Shown one piece after another: positions 1-8,588 of a stretch of DNA of 64,000 nt (position 1 is its first letter; each line of letters opens with the position of its first letter). A program made the position numbers and the translations under genes. This DNA is from DATAWK01 sp036267255 (lineage in GTDB: Bacteria; Acidobacteriota; Terriglobia; Terriglobales; Acidobacteriaceae): contig DATAWK010000043.1 of assembly GCA_036267255.1 (NCBI GenBank), positions 186,001-250,000 of the forward strand, read 5' to 3'. The notes under the pieces were generated by a model, which was given only the letters and a program-made list of their open reading frames with translations, was not told where the DNA came from and searched no databases.

Positions 1-2601
1 TGGACTTGGGACCGAGGCCCGCAGAACCTATATGAGCTGCAGGCAAGCATTGCGCCAGCGAATGGATTATGGGGCGATGAGCGGTCCGTCCGTTTCGGCA
101 TTCGCACTATTACTCGCGATCAGAGCATGGCATATCACTTGAACGGACAGCGGCTGTTCATCAAGGGATCATGGTTTCCGATCGATCAGTACTACCGCTC
201 GACGCCGACCTACTGGGATTATGACCGCGATCTGCGTCTGTTTCGAGGCGCCAACTTCAACATGCTTGTCAACTTCACAGTGGTCGAAAAACCTGCCTTT
301 TACGACCTCTGCGATCAGTTGGGCATCCTGGTTGTCACCGAACTGCCATTTCCCCAGCTCGGCCCACAGCAGGTGCTTGATAAAGACAGTCCCCGCAAAG
401 AACCCTTTTTAAAGCAGGCGCGTCTGCAGGTGTCTGAGATCGTTACCGAGCTTCGCAACCATCCATCCATCATCGAATGGGCACCTTTGGCTGAAGCTCA
501 CGATAAGGAAGGAAATTACTGGGGGTATGGCGGGGTTCCTATGGATCAGGAAGGCTACAACGAATTTGTAGATGACATACGCACGATCATTGCACGCCTG
601 TCTCCAGACACTATTTATCATCCGAGCCTGTGTGACCTTGGTGAACAACACTTCTGGATGGCGGGAGCAGGACATAGCAGCAACACGGAAAATTATCAGA
701 CACATTTTGACGCTAAGGCCGATTTTGTTTCCGAGTACGGGAGCATTTCCATGTCTTCCTACGAATATTTAGGTAAATACCTAACATCAAAACAGCAGTG
801 GAATCCCGCGAGTCCGGATGCATTGCGCTGGTTCAATCTTCCTATTGACATTCCCGCGTATGCGTACTGGACCAGCAATATGAATGATGGCCTGTATAGC
901 ATGCTGTTTAGGGCAGAGCATTTTATCGATCGCGACCCAAGATCCGCCCGTGAACTGGTAAATGATACGCAGATGTATCAGGCGTTTTTGATGAAGTATG
1001 CAACGGAGGCTTACCGTCGGAAAAAATACGATCCGATCATGGGCATACGCAGTTGGGATTTTTTGGAGCTTGCGCCGGGCTTCCGTTTTGGCATAGTGGA
1101 TTACGACCGTGTTCCAAAGATTGCTTATTGGTATCTCAAAAAGGCGCAGGCGCCAGTCGCAATCAGTTTTGCGTTCAAGTTTTCCCTCGAATCTCAGCTT
1201 GCGGGAAGCCATTGGTCGGTGCCGGTGTGGGTGAATAATGATTTGGATCAAAGCCTCCAAGGGATCCTGCATGTAGAGATGCGGGCACTTGACGGAAAAT
1301 TGATATCCACGCATGATTTTGGGACCGCAGTGGGCGCGGACAGCAAATCCATGGCAGGAACGTTTTCGTTAGATTTGCCAAGTGTGCCCGGCGTTTATAT
1401 GCTCCGCGCTTCGTTGAAATCCGAATCATTGCATGAACCGGTATCGGACGTATCGTTCGTTAAGGTTGTCGCGCCGGCATTCTCTACGCCGCACCATGTT
1501 CTATTGATTGCCCAGAGCCGCTATGCGAAACCGATCGAGCAAATGCTGCAAGCGATGGGAGTGGATGTGGATGTGTTCGATGAGAACTCACTCGATGCCA
1601 TGGCCAAGGATCTTCACGACGGTGCAGCCATTCATGCCAAATATGACGTGATTTGGTTTGGCTGTTTTGAGTCACTCTTTAAGGTGTTGCCGTCATCCAC
1701 GGCTCAAGCCATACGACAGGCAGTCCGGCTAGGTTCTGGCTTTATCTATACGGGCGGAGATGGCAGTTTTCATGGCGGCCAAGGACGTGCCGCCATGATC
1801 GAAGCAACCGCGCTCGATGCGCTTCTTCCTGTCTCCGTCGAGGATCACGGCGATGTGATATTGGGCAGGTACTCAATGGATGACTCCCTAGAAGCGCATC
1901 CTGTGATTCACGCAATCGGCGCCGCCGATGCGCATGCGGGAACTGGGATTTCCCGCAGTGTTGATCTGCTCCGGCACTACGGATTGCCGGGATTCAATCA
2001 GGTGGCCGCGCGGCCCAGCGCGAAGATCGACATGACCATCGCCGGGCAGCCATTGCTTGTCGTGGGAAGCTATGGGGCGGGAAAGGTGGTCGCATTTACC
2101 GGTTTTACTCCCGCCGCGGGGGCGAATAAGACGCCAGCGCTGCCGCTCGATCAGGAGTTCATTGGAAATCCTGCAAATCGCGCATACTTTGTTGTTTTCT
2201 CTACGTTGCTCCAACAGGCCCTTCCTGGAGATCCTTTGCTTGCTGCAAACTTGTTGGCGCAACATGAGACGCCACTCTTTCAAACCCTGAACAGGTTGCC
2301 TCAAACCCAGATTGCGATCTCAGAAGAGGACGGAAGTCGTGTCGACGGGAAGCACATACATTGCCGCCTCCATATCACGAGCCGAGGTGGATATGCGCAT
2401 TTGGTTCACCTTCGGGTAGTGTGGCCGGGAACACAGGATCATCCATACCTGACCGAATTCAGCGATAACGATTTTGAATTGCTGCCCAATGAGACAAAGG
2501 ACATAGATGTGGATTGGTGGAGTAAAACTCCAGACGTGCAGCCGCATGGCTCATTTGTTGCCAATGCCGAAAATGCCAACGAGGTTCAGCTGGCTTTCTG
2601 A
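1..2601 (+). CDS. Glycoside hydrolase family 2 protein with GATase-like domain (5' end outside window)
   Basis: The frame is open from base 1, so the gene starts upstream; the ATG at 127 is internal. The opening residues hold the GH2 barrel signature LNGQRLFIKGSWFP, then the HPSIIEWAPLAE stretch, where the acid/base Glu would sit in place of the usual WSxGNE, and FVSEYG with the probable nucleophile Glu. It probably hydrolyses a beta-linked sugar outside the cytoplasm; the substrate cannot be read. From about base 1490 a Rossmann-like module begins (VLLIAQSRYAK, then IYTGGDGSFHGG) that resembles the class I glutamine-amidotransferase-like DUF1355 family. A beta-sandwich-like tail follows. GH2 identity is fairly sure, the GATase-like call is by motif only. 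The HAD gene follows on the same strand. Confidence 0.85.
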   Translation, partial: WTWDRGPQNLYELQASIAPANGLWGDERSVRFGIRTITRDQSMAYHLNGQRLFIKGSWFPIDQYYRSTPTYWDYDRDLRLFRGANFNMLVNFTVVEKPAFYDLCDQLGILVVTELPFPQLGPQQVLDKDSPRKEPFLKQARLQVSEIVTELRNHPSIIEWAPLAEAHDKEGNYWGYGGVPMDQEGYNEFVDDIRTIIARLSPDTIYHPSLCDLGEQHFWMAGAGHSSNTENYQTHFDAKADFVSEYGSISMSSYEYLGKYLTSKQQWNPASPDALRWFNLPIDIPAYAYWTSNMNDGLYSMLFRAEHFIDRDPRSARELVNDTQMYQAFLMKYATEAYRRKKYDPIMGIRSWDFLELAPGFRFGIVDYDRVPKIAYWYLKKAQAPVAISFAFKFSLESQLAGSHWSVPVWVNNDLDQSLQGILHVEMRALDGKLISTHDFGTAVGADSKSMAGTFSLDLPSVPGVYMLRASLKSESLHEPVSDVSFVKVVAPAFSTPHHVLLIAQSRYAKPIEQMLQAMGVDVDVFDENSLDAMAKDLHDGAAIHAKYDVIWFGCFESLFKVLPSSTAQAIRQAVRLGSGFIYTGGDGSFHGGQGRAAMIEATALDALLPVSVEDHGDVILGRYSMDDSLEAHPVIHAIGAADAHAGTGISRSVDLLRHYGLPGFNQVAARPSAKIDMTIAGQPLLVVGSYGAGKVVAFTGFTPAAGANKTPALPLDQEFIGNPANRAYFVVFSTLLQQALPGDPLLAANLLAQHETPLFQTLNRLPQTQIAISEEDGSRVDGKHIHCRLHITSRGGYAHLVHLRVVWPGTQDHPYLTEFSDNDFELLPNETKDIDVDWWSKTPDVQPHGSFVANAENANEVQLAF

Positions 2602-2738
2602 AGTGTGCGCACGGACGACCCGGGTGGTGTCTTATGAACGGAACAAGCGGATTCTAAGCGAGAAGGGGCAAGTTACACCAGGCGGTGGAAGCAAGTATTC
2701 GCCAAGATCCACTGGCACGGCACGATTTGAAGGAACTT

Positions 2739-3458
2739 ATGAAGAACGTGTTTACCGAAGTCGATGTGAAGCACATTGGATCTGAGATGAAACTGGCGCC
2801 GTTTCGCGCTGTTATCTTTGACTGCGATGGCGTGCTGGTCGACAGTGAGAGGCTGGGATTGCGCTCTCTACAGCAGGCATTGCATGAAGTCGGAGTGGAA
2901 CGATCCCTTGAGTCTCTCTCGCGCTTTTCTGGGCGAAGCCACCACGAGACACTTGCCGAACTGGAAGCGGAATCCGGCGCGACGCTGCTCGCGGGCGGCG
3001 TCGTGAAACGGATGGACGAATATTACGTGCATCTCGCTACAACGGAAGGGCTGCACGCCTGCCATGGGATACCACAATTGTTGTCATGGCTTTCCGCCAA
3101 CCAGATCCCGTTTACGCTGGCGTCATCCGGCCCACGAAGGAAAGTTCTCTTTAGTTTGCAGAGCGCGGACCTTGCATGGGCTTTTCCGCATTTCATTTCC
3201 GCGGATGACACGGCGCGCGCGAAACCAGCGCCTGATCTTTACCTGGCAGCTGCCGCTCTTATTGGCGTAGATCCAACCGAATGTCTTGCCATCGAGGATG
3301 CGCCGAATGGCGTGCTGTCCGCGCGCGCAGCAGGTATGCAGGTCGTCGCCGTGACAACTAGCTTCCCGGCGAACGCGCTCACGGAGGCCAACCTTGTTGT
3401 GGACTCAATATCGTACTTATGGTCCTATTTCTCTGGGTCCCCACACATCATAAGCTAG
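2739..3458 (+). CDS. HAD-superfamily hydrolase, beta-phosphoglucomutase-like
   Basis: A 239-residue haloacid-dehalogenase enzyme. Motif I is FDCDGVLVDSE with catalytic Asp28 and Asp30; motif II is LASSGP; motif III Lys lies in RAKPAPDLY; motif IV is AIEDAPNG. The helical cap between motifs I and II fits the subfamily of phosphoglucomutases and small sugar-phosphate phosphatases. The reaction is phosphoryl transfer or hydrolysis on a small phosphorylated sugar in the cytoplasm. I chose the ATG at 2739 because AAGGA lies just upstream; the ATG at 2787 starts closer to motif I but has no ribosome site. It lies 137 bases after the GH2 gene on the same strand and may be its downstream partner. The exact substrate is unknown. 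Confidence 0.85.
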   Translation: MKNVFTEVDVKHIGSEMKLAPFRAVIFDCDGVLVDSERLGLRSLQQALHEVGVERSLESLSRFSGRSHHETLAELEAESGATLLAGGVVKRMDEYYVHLATTEGLHACHGIPQLLSWLSANQIPFTLASSGPRRKVLFSLQSADLAWAFPHFISADDTARAKPAPDLYLAAAALIGVDPTECLAIEDAPNGVLSARAAGMQVVAVTTSFPANALTEANLVVDSISYLWSYFSGSPHIIS

Positions 3459-3501
3459 GGTTCTTGCGGTTCTAATATAGGACGTTTGGGAAACTGCTCT
3501 G

Positions 3502-3869
3502 ATGCTTGAAGCTCTGTCGCTTGTGCTGCTGGCTGGCAGTAGGAATGGCAGTTTTGCTGCTCCAATGAAGTGTGTAGGCGGATGGCAGTGGGAACATACC
3601 TGGTTCGTCTGGTCGATTTTGGCGAAGGTTCCTTTCCAGCAGGCCTTGGAATATGCCTTCTCTGTGGCGTGGGCTCGAGCTTTATGAGTGTCGGCCTCAA
3701 TGAAGCCATACCGATCTCGCGGGCGGCGGAGACTTTAGGGGCATCTCACGTTACCTCTCTAAATGCGGCCTGTGCTTCTCGGCGGGGGCTAGTCGTGAAT
3801 ACCGTGTATTGCGCCTTCCTCGTGCTCCATCGGAGGACGATCATGCGGTTCAGTCAAAGACCGTCTTAG
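3502..3869 (+). pseudogene. Remnant of a RhaT-like sugar permease, frameshifted and internally deleted
   Basis: Two reading frames together give the ends of an L-rhamnose/H+ symporter-like protein. Frame one (3502-3687) reads LVLLAGSRNGSFAAPMK followed by WQWEHTWFVWSI, matching the first helix of the family. The second frame (about 3650-3869) reads LNEAIPISRAAETLGASH, then TSLNAAC and a YC-containing helix, matching a late part. The family is about 340 residues; only about 110 remain, so the middle is deleted. It lies beside sugar-active genes, which fits a lost sugar importer. The family call is by eye. Confidence 0.6.
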
Positions 3870-3907
3870 GATATGCACTGCACAGAAAACATCTGCAAGC
3901 CTCATGC

Positions 3908-4978
3908 TCATTGGACCATCTGGTCCTTTTTTATTTCCAACGAAGTGTTGACCAGGCGAACTTTGATCGGGAGACCCCCCACCGAAGGAGCAGCCTGGCG
4001 GGTGATCTTCTCGAAATCACTGACAATTGCAGGTTTGTTCCAGGCGCCATCCGATACTACGAAGGAAAGCGCAGTACCATCCTTATGCTTGGACAGAAAA
4101 ACGTCGGATCCTTTGCCTTCGAAGTAACCTGTGGACTTAAGTGCCTGACCGAGGGCCTGGGCTTCGGACTGTTTTACTGTGCCCAGATAGTAGACAGCGT
4201 CATTTCCCGGAAACACCGCTTCGCCGACCGTTGATTCCTGCTTGACTTCGCGCGCGGAATCGATCAGGCGCACCTGAATTGGGAACCCGCCAACAACTGG
4301 AGCAACCTGCCGTCCTACCTCCTCAAAGGAATCCATAATTCCGGGCTGGCTTAGATAATCCTTATTAACGACGAAGGAAACAATCGTGCCGTCGGCACCC
4401 TTCGATAGAAATACATCGGCGCCGCGATCGGTGAAATACCCACGCGTCTTCAACGCATCCCCCAGAGATTGAGCATCCTGCCTGGTCGCCGAACCGGAAT
4501 AGTAGACTTCGTCCTTCGATCCAATCATTACGCTGTTGCGTGCGGTGGAAGCGTACGTCGATTTGAACACCGTAAAAAATGCGACGGCAAACAAAGCCGC
4601 CATGAAACCCACACCGGAACCAAATGCTGTCCATCGGGACCCCAGCCGCCCTCCATGTTCAACGTGGTACTTCACGGTCGCGCCCTGTAGAGACTGGGCC
4701 ATCCACTTTGTGCCGACCAGCAGCGCAAGCGCGAGGGGGACGGTTACGTTTTTCGGAAGATTCCACCCAACCAGGATTGCGAACCCGGTGACAATAATTC
4801 CGATGATCTGCACCACAACTGCGTTGCCGGTCAGTTCGAGGCGGCGATAGTTGAGGGCCATCAAAAAACTTCCCGCTACGGGGCCACCAAAGAGAGTGGC
4901 CAGTCCGACGGAGTTGGCGTCAAATAAGGCATAGGCCGGAGCTGGCCCCGGAAGAGTTTGGTCTGCAATCGATGACAT
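3908..4978 (-). CDS. Membrane protein with a tandemly duplicated C-terminal domain (unrecognised family)
   Basis: A 356-residue protein. The N-terminal 150 residues hold four or five hydrophobic helices (GLATLFGGPVAGSFLMAL, VVVQIIGIIVTGFAILVGW, VTVPLALALLVG, VGFMAALFAVAFFTVF). Two homologous copies of a roughly 95-residue domain follow. Each has VYYxGxxxxxxAQxLGxALK, then TxGYFxxxGxDVFLSKxxDGTxxSFVV, a Phe-Glu helix, and PxVGGxPIxVRL. An AGGAGG sits 9 bases before the ATG at 4978; the longer reading from 5014 has none. It lies downstream of the kinase/sigma pair and a small ORF on the same strand. Function unknown. The duplicated part should lie on one side of the membrane after the last helix. 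Confidence 0.8.
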   Translation of the reverse strand: MSSIADQTLPGPAPAYALFDANSVGLATLFGGPVAGSFLMALNYRRLELTGNAVVVQIIGIIVTGFAILVGWNLPKNVTVPLALALLVGTKWMAQSLQGATVKYHVEHGGRLGSRWTAFGSGVGFMAALFAVAFFTVFKSTYASTARNSVMIGSKDEVYYSGSATRQDAQSLGDALKTRGYFTDRGADVFLSKGADGTIVSFVVNKDYLSQPGIMDSFEEVGRQVAPVVGGFPIQVRLIDSAREVKQESTVGEAVFPGNDAVYYLGTVKQSEAQALGQALKSTGYFEGKGSDVFLSKHKDGTALSFVVSDGAWNKPAIVSDFEKITRQAAPSVGGLPIKVRLVNTSLEIKKDQMVQ

Positions 4979-5021
4979 GGCGTATCGCCTCCTGGAAAAG
5001 TGACCTGCACCCAAGTACGCG

Positions 5022-5162
5022 TCATCTCGCCGGGAAATGCTTCAGCAATTCAGATTTATTCACGAGGGCCAACGTCGGCAACTTCCAGTCGTCGGGCAAT
5101 TTTCGATCTCGACAACTGAAAAACCGAGACGAAACGGAAACGGGGCGCAGTTTTGCAGTCAT
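5022..5162 (-). CDS. Small ORF, 46 residues, strong ribosome site
   Basis: Starts at the ATG at 5162 behind GAGGAG at ideal spacing and ends 43 bases before the start of the duplicated-domain membrane protein. It reads MTAKLRPVSVSSRFF at the start and ends in LLKHFPAR. It has no signal peptide or membrane segment and is basic. It lies between the Ser/Thr kinase gene and the membrane protein on one strand and could be co-transcribed with them. I do not recognise it. The ribosome site is the main support, so a chance ORF remains possible. Confidence 0.5.
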   Translation of the reverse strand: MTAKLRPVSVSSRFFSCRDRKLPDDWKLPTLALVNKSELLKHFPAR

Positions 5163-5217
5163 GGCGAATCTCCTCTTCAATAGGCGCCAAAGACAAGAAG
5201 GCTGCGTCGAAATATTT

Positions 5218-7659
5218 TTAATTATTTTTAGGAGAGGGTATGTCGGCGTCAGTTGACTTGCTTGCCAGTTTGACCTGGACATCCAGCAATACCTGATGCG
5301 CTTCGGCAGCTGCTTGTTTTGCGTCGATAGAAATCGCATTCCTTGCCAGCAACGAATCGGCAATCTCGGCATGCGGCAACGCCTCTTGATAACGGCCTTG
5401 TCCCACCAATGCTCGCGCCCACAACAAATGGGAGGTTCCGAAGCGCCGGTCCGCAGGGGCGATTCTTCCCCCCTGGATATCCACCGCCTCTTTCGCTGCC
5501 CTCTCTGCTTCCGGGTAGCGCCCGACTTCGACATACCCCTGGGAAAGCAGGCACAGGGGATCGGAAAGTTGAGGGCCGGAACCAACGATTTTTCTCCAGG
5601 CGGGCAAGGTCTTTTCCAGCATCGGCACGGCTTCCCGGGCACGACCGAGCTTGATTAGAGCGCCGGCTATATGGGCTTGCAGCTCCAGCGCTCCCAGGCT
5701 TTCCGGACCGGAACAGGTTTTGTATCCGTCATAGGCGCGCTGGTAGAGAGGAAGGCTCTCATGTACGAAGCCACGGGCCTCCTGCAGGGAGGCCAGCTTC
5801 GAATAGACGGCGGATTGATCGCACACAGCCAGAGGGTCCTTCAGATATAGCTGAAGTGCGTGGTCAAATATTGGCTCAGCTTCATCGAGACGCCCTCGCC
5901 ACTCAAGATCGGTTCCAAGGTTGTACAGCACGTCCGCCATCTCATGGTTCGGCAGATTATGATCGCGGCTCTCCTTCGCCGCAAATTGCAGCAGGCGGAG
6001 ATTCTCGTCGGAACGAAATCCCATTTCGTCGCGGTTGATGGCATAGTACACAGCGCTCCACACGCGAACGGATGGAGAAATGCCAGACCTCCGAGATAGT
6101 TCCAGGGCATGCGCCGTGAGTGTCTGACCCAACTTTGCATCTCCCTGCATGTAGGCAATGCCGCCGGAGGTGGCCTCGGCTTCGCTCTCGAAGTCTGCCG
6201 CCCCTTTTGCGCTCGCGATGATCTGCGTAAATACCTTCTGGGCGTTACCCAGATCCCCATTCTCAAACATCGATTCGGCAAGGCTCATCTGGGCAGCGCG
6301 CAAGTCGCCAGGATCCTTAATGTACTCGGGCAATAGCTTCACCCCAAGTTCCAGGAACTCTGGCACAGACACCGTAGGCTTGCCCGTATAGTTGGCATTG
6401 GCCAAGTAGAAAAGCCTGTACAGGAATGTCTGCATGCGCACCGCTCGACGTCCTTCTTCGAGGGCCTGATGCTGACGCCATGCCGCATAGCTGAGACTCC
6501 CTACCAAAGCCAGCATTATGAGTGCCGTGACCGCTACACTGCCGCGATTGCGGCGGACAAATTTGCCAATCCTGTAGGCCGTTGTCTGGGGTCGGGCCAG
6601 AACAGATCGGCCAGTGAGATAGCGCCGAAGATCGTCACTTAAAGCGTCGACCGACGCATAGCGGTCCCTCGGTCTGGGTCGAAGACATTTGGCCGTAATG
6701 GTCGCCAGGTCTCCACTCAGCAATTGCCGCAACTTGTTTTCGGGAACCCCCCGGACCTCGGCTGCCTTGGCCGTAACCGTGTCGTACAACGGAGCGGGCT
6801 CTGTTTCATTCATCGCCCTCTCGAACATTACCGACGATGATTGCCTGGCCGGGGGCCGGCCGGCCAGAAGATCGACAAGAATTGCTCCCAGTGAATAGAT
6901 ATCGCACGAGGTGGTTACAGGTTCGTTCCGCAACTGTTCCGGGCTCGCGTAGGCCGGCGTGGCCAACACCGTCGTTGTCAGCAGACTGTCCGGTTGGATG
7001 AGCTTGGAGGTTCCGAAGTCGAGCAGTTTAACGATGCCTTCTTCGTTGACCAACACGTTGGAGGGTTTGAGGTCCAGATGGACGATGAGATTACGATGCG
7101 CATAGGCAACCGCATCGCAAATTTGAAGAAAAGGCTCAATCCTCTCACGAATAGTGAGTTGCCGGGAGTCGCAGTACTCGTCCAGGTGCAACCCCTGAAC
7201 ATAATCCATCACCAGATATGGATAGCCCTCACCACTCATGCCGGCGTCAAGAAGGCGCAGGATGTTCTTGTGATCGAGCGAAGCGAGAATGTGCTGCTCG
7301 CGATGAAACCGCTCCACGAAAGAAGGCCCAGCGGCATGCGGAGAAAGCACCTTGAGCGCTACGCGCTGCGGAATGCCACCCAGGATTCTTTCCGCTAAAT
7401 ATACGGAACCGATGCCTCCCGCGCCAAGAAGCCGAATCAATGTATAAGGCCCGATGCGTCCTGCAAACGGCAAGTTTGGGGAGGCGTTCACCGGCTCATC
7501 GAACTCGCCCGCACCCTGCACCATCACGAGGACGCGACGACGGATCTCGGGATCTGCGCAGTGTTCTGCCAGAACTCGCTCCTGGTTGTCCGGCGGAGCC
7601 ATCTGGGCTAAATCGAACAGCGTCTGCAGCAGAGTCCAGTTTTCTGTGTCTTCCGGCAT
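5218..7659 (-). CDS. Membrane-anchored Ser/Thr protein kinase with C-terminal TPR-like sensor
   Basis: An 813-residue Hanks-type kinase. The Gly-rich loop GAGGIGSVY is at 79-87, the ATP-anchoring Lys at 103 (ALKV), the catalytic loop HLDLKPSN at 194-201 with Asp196, and DFG at 214-216. The Arg normally before the catalytic Asp is Leu, so it is a non-RD kinase. One transmembrane helix lies near 374-394. Residues 400-813 are helical repeats of TPR type (ALQLYLKDPLAV, AYDGYKTCSGPESLGALELQ and similar). The kinase is cytoplasmic with the repeat domain across the membrane. Its start lies 42 bases after the ECF sigma factor stop, so the two form an operon in which the kinase probably controls or responds with the sigma factor. 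Confidence 0.93.
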   Translation of the reverse strand: MPEDTENWTLLQTLFDLAQMAPPDNQERVLAEHCADPEIRRRVLVMVQGAGEFDEPVNASPNLPFAGRIGPYTLIRLLGAGGIGSVYLAERILGGIPQRVALKVLSPHAAGPSFVERFHREQHILASLDHKNILRLLDAGMSGEGYPYLVMDYVQGLHLDEYCDSRQLTIRERIEPFLQICDAVAYAHRNLIVHLDLKPSNVLVNEEGIVKLLDFGTSKLIQPDSLLTTTVLATPAYASPEQLRNEPVTTSCDIYSLGAILVDLLAGRPPARQSSSVMFERAMNETEPAPLYDTVTAKAAEVRGVPENKLRQLLSGDLATITAKCLRPRPRDRYASVDALSDDLRRYLTGRSVLARPQTTAYRIGKFVRRNRGSVAVTALIMLALVGSLSYAAWRQHQALEEGRRAVRMQTFLYRLFYLANANYTGKPTVSVPEFLELGVKLLPEYIKDPGDLRAAQMSLAESMFENGDLGNAQKVFTQIIASAKGAADFESEAEATSGGIAYMQGDAKLGQTLTAHALELSRRSGISPSVRVWSAVYYAINRDEMGFRSDENLRLLQFAAKESRDHNLPNHEMADVLYNLGTDLEWRGRLDEAEPIFDHALQLYLKDPLAVCDQSAVYSKLASLQEARGFVHESLPLYQRAYDGYKTCSGPESLGALELQAHIAGALIKLGRAREAVPMLEKTLPAWRKIVGSGPQLSDPLCLLSQGYVEVGRYPEAERAAKEAVDIQGGRIAPADRRFGTSHLLWARALVGQGRYQEALPHAEIADSLLARNAISIDAKQAAAEAHQVLLDVQVKLASKSTDADIPSPKNN

Positions 7660-7701
7660 TGGCTTACTCTAAAGGTTGGCGCGAAATGAGGAGAAAGTGC
7701 C

Positions 7702-8268
7702 TCATGCGCCAGCATCGTGAAGGCGTTCGTACAACCAGCCGCGAGTAAATTTCAGCTCGCGGTCTACGGTGGCCTTGGAAAGGCCCAGCAGTTCCGCGGA
7801 CTCCTCGGCTGTGAATCCAAGAAAGAAACGAAGCTCGACCAAGCGGCATTTCCGCGGGTCCAGCTCCTCCAGATCATCCAGAACACGGTCGAGATCCATG
7901 ATCTCCACCTGCCGGGCACCGATCCATGCCAGCTTTTCGTCCAGTGGCACAGAAATGCCACCATCGCGCTTTTTTCGTCCCTGCTCTCTCGCATGATCCA
8001 GGAGGACGCGGCGCATTAGCCGTGCCGAAAGACTGTAAAAATGTTCGCGGTCCTCGAATCGGAGACTGCGTTGCCGTATGAGTTTCAGAAATAACTCGTT
8101 CACGACGCTCGTGGGCTGCAGGATATTTTCCGGGCGCTCGCCGCGGAATAACGCGCCTGCGATTTGCCGTAATTGCGGGTAAACGACATCGAAGAGCCGC
8201 TCGATAGCGTCGGGTCTGCCTTGACTCCAATCGCGAAGAAGTTCGGTAACTTCACCAGCGTCGCTCAA
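7702..8268 (-). CDS. ECF-type RNA polymerase sigma factor
   Basis: A 188-residue sigma-70 family protein. Region 2 runs from YPQLRQIAGALFRGE to LSARLMRRVLLDHAREQ; region 4 ends with FTAEESAELLGLSKATV and DRELKFTRGWLYERL, a helix-turn-helix that reads the -35 element. It resembles the TIGR02999 group common in Acidobacteria and Planctomycetes, which is often encoded next to Ser/Thr kinases, exactly as here. No anti-sigma gene is visible, so the adjacent kinase is the likely partner. The target promoters cannot be told from this window. Confidence 0.92.
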   Translation of the reverse strand: MSDAGEVTELLRDWSQGRPDAIERLFDVVYPQLRQIAGALFRGERPENILQPTSVVNELFLKLIRQRSLRFEDREHFYSLSARLMRRVLLDHAREQGRKKRDGGISVPLDEKLAWIGARQVEIMDLDRVLDDLEELDPRKCRLVELRFFLGFTAEESAELLGLSKATVDRELKFTRGWLYERLHDAGA

Positions 8269-8588
8269 ACGGGCGAATCCTTCCCGGGGGAGTGCGGTCG
8301 CTTTTCATGACAGCCGGCGAAACTTGAACCGAAAACTGGTTCTCCATAGCCGAGGCCATTTCGCCATTCCGTCAATATTCGCGTCAATAGGTTTCTGAAT
8401 CGACCCTGATTTTAGTGCAAAGGATGCAACGCGTCATCGTAATTTTGCGGCCCCGATGCATACGATCGATATTTCATGAGGCATTTTCCTCGCCGTTGTC
8501 GCCTACAGTAGTGAAGCCGCCAGCCCAACGGCCAGCGACGCATAACGCGATCCATCATTTTTCACGGATCTACAGCGAGGTCACTCTT
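8269..8588 (+). other. Intergenic region between divergent sigma-factor and lipoprotein genes
   Basis: About 320 bases separate the two starts. An open frame extends the lipoprotein upstream to 8415, but its extra residues carry no signal peptide or domain, so I treat it as leader. I see no clear operator, hairpin or small gene; promoters for both directions should lie here. Confidence 0.5.
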
